Source: a bacterium (GTDB lineage: Bacteria > Bacteroidota > Ignavibacteria > Kapaibacteriales > UBA7675). From it: a stretch of DNA of 64,000 nucleotides. The notes under the pieces were generated by a model. It was not told where the DNA came from and did not search any database. It was given only the letters and a program-made list of their open reading frames with translations. Shown here piece after piece: positions 1-9,685 of the stretch (positions are counted from its first letter, which is position 1; each line of letters opens with the position of its first letter). A program made the translations under genes and the position numbers. The DNA lies in assembly GCA_030430495.1 (NCBI GenBank), contig JAUIKM010000003.1, forward strand, positions 124,001 to 188,000, written 5' to 3'.

Positions 1-1705
<1,705 letters not shown>

Positions 1706-1879
1706 AGGACATCAGTGTGTAAGGTCTGGAAGAACATTCGGAGTAGAACAGTCGGCGGTCGCCGCGGACCGCGCGCCAAATATGCAACGTCCGGCCGGGA
1801 ATTCCAATCCGCGCGGGAGGCGCAAACGGGAGCTCGCGGCCGGACGTAAACAGGCCATCCTTCCGGCTATGGGCCGCCG

Positions 1880-2392
1880 TCAGGAACTGTGTGCGCCGTC
1901 GGCGCGCAGCTTTTTCACCATCTCGCGATGCTGCAGGCGCTGCTCGCGGCGCAGCGCGGCTTCGTTGAAGCGCCGCTTCTCTTCATCGCTTTCCACTTCC
2001 AGCGGCGGCACCTTCAAGGGACGACCGTATGTGTCGATCGCGACAAAGGTCAGGTAGGCCGAGCTGGTATGTACGCTGGAGTTGTTAAGCGGATCTTCGC
2101 GCAGGACGCGCACGCCTATTTCCAGCGACGTGGTAAACGCTCGGTTTATCATCGCCTGCAGCGTCACCACGTGCCCGAGTTTAATCGGCTCAAAAAAGTT
2201 GATTTCGTCTACGGAGGCCGTGACGCAGACTTTGCTCGAGTGACGCATGGCCACCATCGCCGCGGCGATGTCGATCCAGTGCATCAGGCGGCCGCCCAAC
2301 AGATTTCCAAGCTGGTTCGTATCGTTCGGCAGGACCAGCTCCGTCATTTCAACACTTGAGTCCTTCGGTCTGCGCGCTTGCAACTGGCTCAT
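1880..2392 (-). CDS. Acyl-CoA thioesterase, hotdog fold (YciA/ACOT type)
   Basis: Hydrolyses acyl-CoA thioesters to free acid and CoA. The 170-residue protein carries the hotdog signature of the acyl-CoA hydrolase family: PNDTNQLGNLLGGRLMHWID near residues 22-41, where the Asn/Asp-rich segment and the Gly-Gly turn precede the long hotdog helix, then a strand-rich core containing SVDEINFFEPIKLG. After residue about 130 comes a charged Glu/Arg-rich helix typical of these enzymes. Its ATG overlaps the bamD stop by 4 bp (ATGA at 2389-2392), so the two are probably translationally coupled. Substrate chain length cannot be read from the sequence. Confidence 0.9.
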   Translation of the reverse strand: MSQLQARRPKDSSVEMTELVLPNDTNQLGNLLGGRLMHWIDIAAAMVAMRHSSKVCVTASVDEINFFEPIKLGHVVTLQAMINRAFTTSLEIGVRVLREDPLNNSSVHTSSAYLTFVAIDTYGRPLKVPPLEVESDEEKRRFNEAALRREQRLQHREMVKKLRADGAHSS

Positions 2393-3201
2393 TTTTCGCC
2401 TTTCTCTCCAAGGGATAATCTTTCTTCCACTTCACGCCCGATGTCGTTGATTTCATCAAGTAATTCACCGGACGGAAAACGCTTTCTGTACAGTCGTACT
2501 GTCTCGCGCGCTTCGTCGTAGCGCTCCAGAATCATGAGCGACTGCAATTTGCCCAGGAAGGCGGGCTCCAGGTAGGAGGTGTCGTCGAAGTTGTCGATCA
2601 CGCCGTCGTAGTACACAATCGACGCGCCGCGCAGCCGCATTTTGGTGTAGAGCACCGCCGTCTCAAACTCGCGGCGGCCCAGTTTCTCGCGCAGCTCTTC
2701 AATAATGCGCGTGCATTCATCCGCGTGCTCGTCGCCCGGGAACAGCGCCTGGTATTCCGTCATTTTCAGGATAGCCTGATGCGTGTAAGTCTGGTCGCGG
2801 TTGAAGCTCGGCGACAGTGAGTAGTAACACATCGCCTCCTGCAGGTGCGCCCGCCGCATCAGGTCGCTGCGCGGATAGGAGCGGTAGACCGAGGAAAACT
2901 TGAAAGCCGCCAGAATGTACTCGCCCATCTCGTAGTGGATCTGCGCCAGGTGGAAATCCGCGTCGTCCGCATATTCGCTGGCCGGGTATTGCAGACTGAT
3001 CACGTCGAACAGGCGCCGCGCTTCCAGCCAGTCCTCATCCTCAAAGAGCTTCATGGCCTGCGTGTACAATTCATCGACGCTTTCATCGCGCGAACCAGCG
3101 CGGCCCGAGCCGCAGGAAACCAGAATAAGACAGGGAACCACGACCATCGCAACAAAGCGGAAAGTGCGCAGAACAGGCATGTTTGGCAGGAGTTGATTCA
3201 T
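2389..3201 (-). CDS. bamD: Outer-membrane assembly lipoprotein BamD
   Basis: Periplasmic lipoprotein of the BAM complex, which inserts beta-barrel proteins in the outer membrane. The ATG at 3201 gives 270 residues with a signal peptide ending in the lipobox LVSC (a TTG three codons upstream would also be in frame). The mature part is made of TPR-like helical pairs: DELYTQAMKLFEDEDWLEARRLF, then ASEYADDADFHLAQIHYEMG, then the Tyr/Pro-rich YRSYPRSD segment, the standard BamD/YfiO arrangement. Length is close to that of the family. It opens the minus-strand pair with the thioesterase (4-bp overlap) and is divergent from thyX across about 245 bp. Confidence 0.9.
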   Translation of the reverse strand: MNQLLPNMPVLRTFRFVAMVVVPCLILVSCGSGRAGSRDESVDELYTQAMKLFEDEDWLEARRLFDVISLQYPASEYADDADFHLAQIHYEMGEYILAAFKFSSVYRSYPRSDLMRRAHLQEAMCYYSLSPSFNRDQTYTHQAILKMTEYQALFPGDEHADECTRIIEELREKLGRREFETAVLYTKMRLRGASIVYYDGVIDNFDDTSYLEPAFLGKLQSLMILERYDEARETVRLYRKRFPSGELLDEINDIGREVEERLSLGEKGEK

Positions 3202-3445
3202 AATGTACAAAGCTACGTCAAGCCAGATTCACGTGAAAACGCCGCAGGCAGAATTCTGCTCGCCGCCCGGAATTGAACGAGAAATGCACGGTCCGCAACC
3301 GCGGAAAATAGTATCTTACACGTTTGCACGGGAATGCTACGGTGTGGAAACGTCGTACCGCATGAAAAATTGGTTGCTGATTCGCGCCGGCATGGGCCGT
3401 CCGGCGGCATGCGCCTCACTCTTTATTTCTTCCTCAGCTTGACGA

Positions 3446-4324
3446 ATGGAACAACACGAACAACAATCGCCTCCCTCCGTTGACTCGATCAAAGGGATGC
3501 GTATCGATTGTCTTGACAAAGGTTTTGTGCGCCTCGTGGATTACATGGGCGACGACAGCGCTATCGTCCAGGCGGCGCGCGTATCCTACGGCGCCGGCAC
3601 CAAACGCGTGCACGAGGACCGCGGTCTTATCCGCTACCTCATGCGCCACGCTCATACGACACCGTTTGAGATGGTAGAGTTAAAATTTCATGTAAAGTTG
3701 CCGATCTTCGTCGCCCGTCAGTGGATCCGCCACCGCACCGCCAACGTGAACGAGTACAGCGGTCGCTACTCCGTCATGAGCGATGAATTTTACGTGCCCG
3801 AGGCCGAACAAATCCGCCCGCAGAGCCGCTCCAACCGCCAGGGACGCGGTGAGGAAGCCTTCCCCGCCGAGTCCGCCGAACGAATCCGCACCTCGCTGCA
3901 GGACTTCCAGCGCCGCTCCTACGACCAATACGAAGAACTGCTGGAGCAGGACCTCGCGCGCGAACTGGCACGCATCAACCTGCCGCTCTCAATGTACACC
4001 GAGTGGTACTGGAAAATTGACCTGCACAACCTCTTCCACTTCCTCCGTTTGCGCCTGGACGACCACGCCCAGCACGAAATCCGCGTCTACGGCGATGCCA
4101 TGGCCGAAATCGTCCGCCAGGTAACTCCGATGGCCTACGAGGCGTTTGAGGACTATCGCCTCAACTCCATGTTCCTCTCCGGCGCCGAACAGAAAGCCCT
4201 CCGCGGTATGCTCAACGCCGACGCTCTCGACTCCGTGGAAGACGAATCCCTGCGCGAACACGGCTTGTCCAAACGCGAGATCCGCGAATTCCGCGCCAAG
4301 TTCAAACGCCTCTTCCACGACTGA
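3446..4324 (+). CDS. thyX: Flavin-dependent thymidylate synthase
   Basis: Makes dTMP from dUMP using methylenetetrahydrofolate and FADH2. The diagnostic ThyX motif RHRx7S is present as RHRTANVNEYSGR at residues 95-107, followed by RYSVMSDEFYVPE. The C-terminal half has the conserved block LPLSMYTEWYWKIDLHNLFHFLRLR, which forms the flavin and nucleotide pocket. At 292 residues it is longer than the minimal ThyX because of a C-terminal charged helical extension (residues about 235-292), as seen in some Bacteroidota members. It is transcribed alone, divergent from bamD. Its presence suggests that the organism may use ThyX rather than ThyA, but ThyA could lie elsewhere. Confidence 0.97.
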   Translation: MEQHEQQSPPSVDSIKGMRIDCLDKGFVRLVDYMGDDSAIVQAARVSYGAGTKRVHEDRGLIRYLMRHAHTTPFEMVELKFHVKLPIFVARQWIRHRTANVNEYSGRYSVMSDEFYVPEAEQIRPQSRSNRQGRGEEAFPAESAERIRTSLQDFQRRSYDQYEELLEQDLARELARINLPLSMYTEWYWKIDLHNLFHFLRLRLDDHAQHEIRVYGDAMAEIVRQVTPMAYEAFEDYRLNSMFLSGAEQKALRGMLNADALDSVEDESLREHGLSKREIREFRAKFKRLFHD

Positions 4325-4378
4325 CGCAGCCCGGCTGAATTTTTTCCCCCGACCATACCAAATCCGCTTTTGTTAATC

Positions 4379-4397
4379 GCCGGGTGGCAAACCCGGC
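4379..4397. terminator. GC hairpin downstream of thyX
   Basis: Seven-bp perfect stem GCCGGGT/ACCCGGC with loop GGCAA, 55 bp after the thyX stop. It is preceded rather than followed by T-rich sequence, so it is not a classical intrinsic terminator on the plus strand. A role as a transcript-end or stability hairpin is inference. Confidence 0.4.
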
Positions 4398-4533
4398 GCC
4401 ATTGAATCTGCGTCAGGTCTGAACATCGCTTCGCCGCATGCCGGCGTCGGCCTCGCAGTCGGACGCAGTTGTGTTGCGCCCGCAACTTTCTCCTCGCCCG
4501 ATCCACGCCCCGTGCTTTAAAACATGTTTAAAA

Positions 4534-4567
4534 TGACGAAGGAATGCTGTTGGGCATTCCTTCGTCA
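4534..4567. repeat. Perfect 14-bp inverted repeat
   Basis: Arms TGACGAAGGAATGC (4534-4547) and its exact complement (4554-4567) enclose a 6-nt loop, TGTTGG. No T-run follows on either strand. It could be a factor-assisted terminator, the stem of a small RNA or a protein-binding site; the sequence does not decide between these. Confidence 0.7.
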
Positions 4568-5132
4568 CTGATCCCCTTCCGCCGGGTATTCTGCCTGTCT
4601 GTTGCGTGTGCAACTCCGAATCCGCTGGATACGGAGCCAACTTTCATTCAGGGCTGCGCTCGTTGACGCAAACTTTGGAGTATTGCGGAATTTAAAAACC
4701 GCCTTCGTCAGTTCCTACAACCAGAAAAGAAACAGATGGTTACATTCCATTTCATTCGAATATGAAGCTGATATCCGGGAAAAGACTTGTACTCAGATAT
4801 TAACCAGAGTTGATGAAACAAAAAATGACTGAACGCTCTGATAACTCGCTGAAATACAGTGGAAACGACTTGGGTGTATCAGGACTTTACGACTCTGAAA
4901 GCCTCTGTACGGCGGTCAATATACAATTTTTTGTTATAGATGTCTGTAGGACAATCTATTATTTTTATCTAAGGGTTTTTCTGATGCGGACAACAATCGG
5001 CACACTCTTCCGACATTTTCACCGCTTTTCAAGGCATTTCCGAATGCCCTGCCGGAAATTTCAACGATATAAGTCCATGAATCGTTGTAGCTGAAGAATT
5101 TGAACTGCTCTTGTGGAAATCTGGAAATCGGG

Positions 5133-5792
5133 ATGACGGTTATGCAGGAACTCGCCGACAAACGCAATGACTACAATGACGGCCGACTGGAAAAAAGCGA
5201 TGTAAGTTCCACACCCTTTGAACAATTTGAACGCTGGATGAGGAACGCTCTGGACAAAGTCAGCCTGGATCCGACGGCCTTCAGCCTGGCGACAGCCGAT
5301 GATCAGGGCCGCCCGAGCGTTCGCATTGTGTTGTTGAAGGGCGCCGCGAACGACCGCTTTACTTTTTTCACCAACTACAACAGCCGCAAAGCGCAGGACA
5401 TCGCAGCCAATCCACAGGCCGCCATGCTCTTTTTCTGGCCGGAACTGCAACGCCAGATCCGCATTTCCGGGCCGCTGGCCAAAGTGCCGCGCCCCGAATC
5501 CGAAGAGTATTTCGACTCGCGTCCCTACGAAAGCCGCATCGGCGCAATCGCCTCCCGGCAGAGCGCCGTACTGGAAAACCGCGAACTGCTCGAATCACGG
5601 ATGGATCAACTCAAACAACGCCACGCCGAAGACAGCAAGGTGCCGCTGCCCGAACACTGGGGCGGCTATCGCATCACCGCGCTGGAATACGAGTTCTGGC
5701 AGGGCCGTGCATCCCGCCTGCACGATCGCTGGCGTTTCCGCCGCACGGCGGTCACCTCCAGCGACTGGCAGCTCGACCGACTCTTCCCCTGA
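5133..5792 (+). CDS. pdxH: Pyridoxamine/pyridoxine 5'-phosphate oxidase
   Basis: FMN enzyme that oxidises pyridoxine or pyridoxamine phosphate to pyridoxal phosphate, the cofactor used by alr and the HisC-type aminotransferase in this window. With the ATG at 5133 the protein has 219 residues, the usual length. It aligns along its whole length with PdxH: FEQFERWM, DPTAFSLAT, the FMN/PLP-contact block RIVLLKG, FFTNYNSRKAQDI, FFWPELQRQIRISG, SRIGAIASRQSAV, and the C-terminal signature WGGYRITALEYEFWQGRASRLHDR ending in DRLFP. Another ATG at 5142 is possible. An upstream in-frame start at 5100 would add residues without family support. Single-gene unit. Confidence 0.96.
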   Translation: MTVMQELADKRNDYNDGRLEKSDVSSTPFEQFERWMRNALDKVSLDPTAFSLATADDQGRPSVRIVLLKGAANDRFTFFTNYNSRKAQDIAANPQAAMLFFWPELQRQIRISGPLAKVPRPESEEYFDSRPYESRIGAIASRQSAVLENRELLESRMDQLKQRHAEDSKVPLPEHWGGYRITALEYEFWQGRASRLHDRWRFRRTAVTSSDWQLDRLFP

Positions 5793-5896
5793 CTCGACGC
5801 AAGCAACTCGATGACAAACAAGAATGGCTTTGGTGGAGTTTTCCGTCAGGTCTGAACCAGCATGCCGGGAAGTGAACCGACAACCGCTTTAAAACG

Positions 5897-5930
5897 ACAA
5901 CCGCCCCCTCGCAAGCGACAGGGCGGTCGT
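5897..5930 (-). terminator. Intrinsic terminator of the rpsR cluster
   Basis: Read on the minus strand, ACGACCGCCC pairs with GGGCGGTTGT (one G-U) around a 14-nt loop and is followed by CGTTTTAAAG. It lies about 48 bp past the rpsR stop. Confidence 0.65.
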
Positions 5931-5977
5931 TCTGTAAGTCTTTTCAGGCGACGGAATTGCGCACCGCCGCGAGCGGA

Positions 5978-6226
5978 TCAGTTGATGTCCTGGGCCACGA
6001 AAGGCAGGAGCGCCAACGCACGAGCGTGTTTAATGGCGCGGGCTACCTGGCGTTGCTGGAACGCCGTCACTCCGGTCAGGCGACGCGGAAGGATGCGGCC
6101 CTGATCATTGATAAACTTCTGGAGAAGTTTGGTATCGAAGTAGTCTACATGGCGAGCTTCGCCGAGCGGATTGGGTCGTTTGCGATTCCGCTGATCCTGA
6201 CGTTTTCTGCCTCTGCGTGGATACAC
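5978..6226 (-). CDS. rpsR: 30S ribosomal protein bS18
   Basis: Small-subunit ribosomal protein that binds 16S rRNA together with bS6. The 82-residue protein has the S18 core: [20 protein letters not shown], then [20 protein letters not shown], then [11 protein letters not shown], matching the family consensus (SRITGT...QRQLARAIKRAR...LLP). The start is a GTG at 6226, preceded at good spacing by AAGGTG; no ATG lies in the conserved N-terminal part. It is the last gene of a minus-strand cluster with bL31 (44 bp upstream) and the 59-residue protein. In many bacteria rpsR sits with rpsF, which is not seen here. Confidence 0.95.
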   Translation of the reverse strand: MYPRRGRKRQDQRNRKRPNPLGEARHVDYFDTKLLQKFINDQGRILPRRLTGVTAFQQRQVARAIKHARALALLPFVAQDIN

Positions 6227-6270
6227 GGTTCAGTCACCTTACACTATGAGTTGAAAAATGATATTCTCGA

Positions 6271-6561
6271 TCAATTATCGCCTGCCGCCGTAGCCGTCTC
6301 GGTTGCGGCGCCATCGCCTGCATCACCGGTAGTTTTGCGTTGGTCGCGCAGTTTCTTCGTTTTCTCGAAGCGCTTGTTAAAGCGATCCACACGACCGGCC
6401 GTATCGACCAGGCGCTGTTTACCCGTAAAAAAGGGGTGCGATTTGGAGTCGATTTCGAGCACCATGCGATCCCCCGGGTAGCAGGAACGCGTCTTGAAAG
6501 TCGAGCCGTCCGTCATGACGATCTCGACGGTATGATAGTCGGGATGTAAATCTTTTTTCAT
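6271..6561 (-). CDS. rpmE: 50S ribosomal protein bL31 (zinc-free form)
   Basis: Large-subunit ribosomal protein that bridges to the small subunit. [20 protein letters not shown] at the start and the signature [10 protein letters not shown]...[10 protein letters not shown] identify L31. The CxxC pair that binds zinc in the C+ form is missing (only one Cys, in RSCYPGD), so this is a C- paralogue, usually associated with zinc-independent ribosomes. The last 25 residues are a Gly/Ala/Thr-rich tail beyond the usual end. Its ATG overlaps the stop of the upstream 59-residue gene (ATGA at 6558-6561), indicating translational coupling. Confidence 0.95.
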   Translation of the reverse strand: MKKDLHPDYHTVEIVMTDGSTFKTRSCYPGDRMVLEIDSKSHPFFTGKQRLVDTAGRVDRFNKRFEKTKKLRDQRKTTGDAGDGAATETATAAGDN

Positions 6562-6737
6562 TGTTTTCTCAGATCGATTGAATCGACATCCTTGATATCG
6601 GCAACGCGCACAAAGCGCTCGTAGTATTTGACGGTTCCGGTTTCCGAGCGGTAGCCCTGAATAACCTTGACGTTCAGCCCGCTGTCGGCTTCTTTGCCTT
6701 TTTTGAGCTTATCGCCGAATGTCTGTTTCTTAGCCAT
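6558..6737 (-). CDS. 59-residue basic protein coupled to bL31
   Basis: A short gene with a clear ribosome site (AAAGGGG, 8 nt before the ATG at 6737), overlapping the bL31 start by 4 bp. The product begins [20 protein letters not shown] and is Lys/Arg-rich at the N-terminus and strand-like later ([10 protein letters not shown]). The MAKK start, basic nature and position beside two ribosomal proteins suggest a ribosome-associated protein like the small DUF4295-type proteins that accompany ribosomal genes in Bacteroidota. That family link is a guess from size and context, because I cannot align it. That it is a real gene is much more secure than its function. Confidence 0.75.
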   Translation of the reverse strand: MAKKQTFGDKLKKGKEADSGLNVKVIQGYRSETGTVKYYERFVRVADIKDVDSIDLRKQ

Positions 6738-6830
6738 TTTCGGCCCCTTTTAGCTTGCGTAGAACAAGATTACAAACTTAAAATTCCGGTCTGTAAAAAC
6801 CAAGTAAAATCACCGACTCTAAAGAAAAAA

Positions 6831-6852
6831 GCGCGCCGTCAAGACGGCGCGC
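6831..6852 (-). terminator. Intrinsic terminator of the glutamate dehydrogenase gene
   Basis: GCGCGCCGTC and GACGGCGCGC form a near-perfect GC stem followed on the minus strand by TTTTTTC. It lies 40 bp past the dehydrogenase stop. Confidence 0.85.
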
Positions 6853-6892
6853 CGGACTCAGTGATAATTATAGGTCAGTCCGGTCGGCCTTG

Positions 6893-8344
6893 TCAGGGGA
6901 ACAGTCCCAGCTGCATGTAGGCCGTTGCGACTTTGTCCAGCGCCGACACGTAGGCCGCTGTGCGCATGTCCTGAATTTTCTTGTTGCCGTGCCAGAAGCC
7001 CTTGATCTCGTCGTAAGCGAACATCATTGTGTCTTCCAGCCCCGAATAAACCAGATCGCGCTCGCCCGCCCCGGTGATCAGCATTTTGCGTTCGGTCTCG
7101 CCGAAGGTCTTGCCGGTCATCATCTCGATCGAGTCGATCATGCGCTGGTTGACGCCCTCGTCAAAGCGTTTGCCCATGCGGCCGAAGCGAATGTGCGAGA
7201 TGTTTTTGAGCCATTCAAAGTACGATACCGTCACACCGCCGGCGTTGAGGTACATGTCCGGCACGATGAAAATGCCCTTGTCCAGCAGCACCTGCTCGGC
7301 CTGCGAGGTAATCGGGCCATTGGCCGCCTCGCCGATGATTTTGGCTTTGATATGCGGCGCGTTTTTGTAGTGGATCTGATTTTCGAGCGCTGCCGGAATC
7401 AGAATATCGCACTCGTATTCGAGCAGTGCGGCGCTGTCCTTGATGGTCTCCGCGCCGGGAAAATTGGTAATCGATCCTGTTTCGACGCGGTGTTTGTGCA
7501 GCGCCTCCACATTGATGCCTTTGGGGTTGTACACGCCGCCGTCCCACTCGGCGATACCCGTAATCACGCCGCCGCCCATCTCCTGGATGAACTTGGCGGC
7601 GTGGTAACCCACATTGCCGAAACCCTGCACAATGACGGTTTTACCGTCCATGCCGAGTTCCATGCCGAGCGGCTTCATGACTTCGGGATCTTCGACGGTC
7701 TGGCGCAGACCGAAGTACGTGCCGAGGCCCGTGGCCTCGGTGCGTCCGCGGACGCCTCCCTGTGCAATCGGTTTACCGGTCACACAGGCCAGCGCGTTGA
7801 TGTCCTGGCCGTAGGTAAAAGCGCCGTAGGTATCGGCAATCCACGCCATTTCGCGCTCGCCGGTGCCGTAGTCGGGTGCGGGCACGTCGACGGAAGGGCT
7901 GATAAAGTTTTTCTGGACCAGCTGGGCGGCATAGCGCCTCGTGATCCGCTCGAGTTCTTCCACGGTGTAGTTGGCCGGGTTGATCTTGACGCCGCCTTTT
8001 GCACCGCCGAAGGGCACGTGCACGATGGCGCATTTGAAGGTCATCAGCGCGGCAAGCGCCATGACTTCGTCCTGGTCCACCAGGTTGCTGAAACGAATAC
8101 CGCCCTTGGTGGGCAGTTTGTGCTGGCTGTGCTCCACGCGCCACGCTTCAATTACCTGGATTTCCCCCTGTATTCGCACCGGGAACTGGAAGTAGTACAC
8201 GGAGTTGCAAACGCGAATCTGCTCGGTCAGGCCGCGCGGGTATTCCGTCACGGCTACGGCTTTTTCGAAGTTCTCGCTGACCGACTTGTAGAAGGGAATC
8301 ACATGCGATTCAGCCTGCCCCGTGCTTGACTGGGTTGTGGACAT
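6893..8344 (-). CDS. Glu/Leu/Phe/Val-type dehydrogenase (glutamate dehydrogenase)
   Basis: Reversible oxidative deamination of an amino acid, most likely glutamate, to the 2-oxo acid and ammonia with NAD(P). The 483-residue protein has the N-terminal ELFV dimerisation/catalytic domain with KGGIRF and the active-site block VPFGGAKGG at residues 110-118. The Rossmann domain follows, with GFGNVG at 241-246. IPAALENQI and the late block NAGGVTVSYFEW are also family-typical. The ATG at 8344 starts a hydrophilic N-terminus. It lies downstream of hpd (119 bp, containing an inverted repeat) and has its own terminator. Next to hpd and an aminotransferase it could recycle the amino-group acceptor 2-oxoglutarate; this is inference. 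The long open frame on the opposite strand (6890-8329) is a codon-bias shadow. Confidence 0.95.
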   Translation of the reverse strand: MSTTQSSTGQAESHVIPFYKSVSENFEKAVAVTEYPRGLTEQIRVCNSVYYFQFPVRIQGEIQVIEAWRVEHSQHKLPTKGGIRFSNLVDQDEVMALAALMTFKCAIVHVPFGGAKGGVKINPANYTVEELERITRRYAAQLVQKNFISPSVDVPAPDYGTGEREMAWIADTYGAFTYGQDINALACVTGKPIAQGGVRGRTEATGLGTYFGLRQTVEDPEVMKPLGMELGMDGKTVIVQGFGNVGYHAAKFIQEMGGGVITGIAEWDGGVYNPKGINVEALHKHRVETGSITNFPGAETIKDSAALLEYECDILIPAALENQIHYKNAPHIKAKIIGEAANGPITSQAEQVLLDKGIFIVPDMYLNAGGVTVSYFEWLKNISHIRFGRMGKRFDEGVNQRMIDSIEMMTGKTFGETERKMLITGAGERDLVYSGLEDTMMFAYDEIKGFWHGNKKIQDMRTAAYVSALDKVATAYMQLGLFP

Positions 8345-8401
8345 AGATCGTTACTCGAACTGGAAATGTACGGGATTTGGAAAGGTCGATTTTGGGGTCA
8401 T

Positions 8402-8445
8402 CCGGCGGGCCGGGATAGAGTGACGTGGAGCGCCCCACCCGCCGG
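8402..8445. terminator. Inverted repeat between hpd and the dehydrogenase
   Basis: CCGGCGGG at 8402-8409 and CCCGCCGG at 8438-8445 can form an 8-bp GC stem with a 28-nt loop just after the hpd stop. There is no clear T-run, so termination is uncertain; it may attenuate between hpd and the next gene. Confidence 0.4.
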
Positions 8446-8463
8446 AAAACGGACGGTTTCTCG

Positions 8464-9594
8464 TCAAAGATTGCCGCGCAGTCCTTGCTCGCGCTCGATC
8501 GATTCAAACAAGGCCTTGAAGTTGCCCTTGCCGAACGACTCCGCGCCGCGGCGCTGGATAATCTCGATAAACAGGGTCGGACGATCTTCCAGCGGTTTTG
8601 TGAACAGCTGCAGCATATAGCCTTTGTCGTCGCGATCCACCAGGATTTTCAGTGAGCGCAGACGCTCCACGTCTTCGTCGATATCGCCGACGCGCTCTTT
8701 GAGCTCCGTGTAGTAGGTATCCGGCGTTTCGAGGAAGTCCACGCCGTTTTCGCGCAGCGCGGCAACCGTGCTGATAATATCGTTCGTGTGCATGGCGATA
8801 TGCTGCACGCCGGGACCGTTGTTGAATTCCACGTATTCTTCGATCTGGGACTTGCGCAGGCCCTCTGCCGGCTCGTTGATCGGGAATTTGATCCAGCGAT
8901 TCTCGTTGGCCACCACCGTCGAGCGCAGCGCAGTGTATTCCGTCGAGATGTCCTTGTCGTCAAAGGAGACAAAGCGCGAAAAGCCAAAGACGTTTTTGTA
9001 GAATTCGACCGTGTTGTTCATCTCGTCCCACGACACATTACCAACGACATGGTCGACAAATTGCAGACCGACCGATTTGCCCATGCCCTTGTCGTCGCGC
9101 GCCTCAAAGTGCGGCAGGAAGGGACCCGTGTAGTCGCTGCCGCGTTCCACAAAGGTGTGCACCGTGTCGCCGTAGGTTGCAATCGTCGCCAGTTTGACTT
9201 TGCCGTGTTTGTCTTCGATCACATGCGGTGCAGCTACGGCTTTGGCGCCGCGCTCCGTCGTGATGCGGAAAGCTTCCTCGGCGTCTTCAACGTGCATGGC
9301 GATATCGCGCACGCCGTCGCCGTGATTGCGCATAAAGTCGTTGGCCTGGTGGTTCGCAATGAGCGGAGTCGTCAGCACAAGGACGATTTTGCCCTGGCGC
9401 AATGCGTAGGAACAGGCTTCGCGCACGCCGGTTTCCGGCCCGCTGTAGGCGAACAACTCAAAGCCGAAGGCGCGGCGGTAGAAGTAGGCGGCCTGTTTGG
9501 CGTTGCCGACAAAAAATTCAAGGTGATGGGTTCCCTTGATTGTAAACAAGTCCTTAGCGGGACTTCCGTTCGTTTCAGGTGCAGCCGTAGACAT
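8464..9594 (-). CDS. hpd: 4-hydroxyphenylpyruvate dioxygenase
   Basis: Fe(II) dioxygenase converting 4-hydroxyphenylpyruvate to homogentisate in tyrosine breakdown. The 376-residue protein has two vicinal-oxygen-chelate halves. The metal ligands are visible at the expected spacing: His182 in VDHVV, His265 in VQHIAMHT and Glu344 in FIEIIQR. The C-terminal segment GAESFGKGNFKALFESIEREQ is also a family hallmark. The ATG at 9594 has GGAGAG six bases upstream. Upstream (91 bp) on the same strand is a HisC-type aminotransferase that could supply the substrate from tyrosine; homogentisate dioxygenase is not in this window. Confidence 0.97.
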   Translation of the reverse strand: MSTAAPETNGSPAKDLFTIKGTHHLEFFVGNAKQAAYFYRRAFGFELFAYSGPETGVREACSYALRQGKIVLVLTTPLIANHQANDFMRNHGDGVRDIAMHVEDAEEAFRITTERGAKAVAAPHVIEDKHGKVKLATIATYGDTVHTFVERGSDYTGPFLPHFEARDDKGMGKSVGLQFVDHVVGNVSWDEMNNTVEFYKNVFGFSRFVSFDDKDISTEYTALRSTVVANENRWIKFPINEPAEGLRKSQIEEYVEFNNGPGVQHIAMHTNDIISTVAALRENGVDFLETPDTYYTELKERVGDIDEDVERLRSLKILVDRDDKGYMLQLFTKPLEDRPTLFIEIIQRRGAESFGKGNFKALFESIEREQGLRGNL

Positions 9595-9685
9595 AAGTTC
9601 TCTCCGATGTTTTTTCAGAGTATAAAATCAATTCTGTTGTATTCCTCGATCAGCTCATTTACCCGGCCGTGACGGCTGCGCGCAC

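Larger units (their letters stand above)
4325..5132. other. Gene-poor, AT-richer intergenic region
   Basis: About 800 bp between thyX and pdxH without a convincing gene. It holds two hairpins (4379-4397 and 4534-4567, listed separately). From about 4660 to 5060 the base composition is clearly more AT-rich than the rest of the window. Short open frames occur here (for example 4810-5094 on the plus strand), but they lack a recognisable domain, a good ribosome site or sensible composition. The 14-mer CGTCAGGTCTGAAC occurs at about 4413 and again at about 5845, flanking this region plus pdxH. Confidence 0.6.

Noticed and set aside
4810-5094. 94-residue plus-strand gene before pdxH
   Set aside because: Located in the AT-rich spacer, no domain, odd composition, and it ends just before pdxH without a plausible ribosome site of its own.
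6890-8329. 479-residue open frame on the plus strand
   Set aside because: It is exactly antisense to the glutamate dehydrogenase gene, whose motifs are clear; the His/Val/Asp-rich composition is that of a codon-bias shadow.
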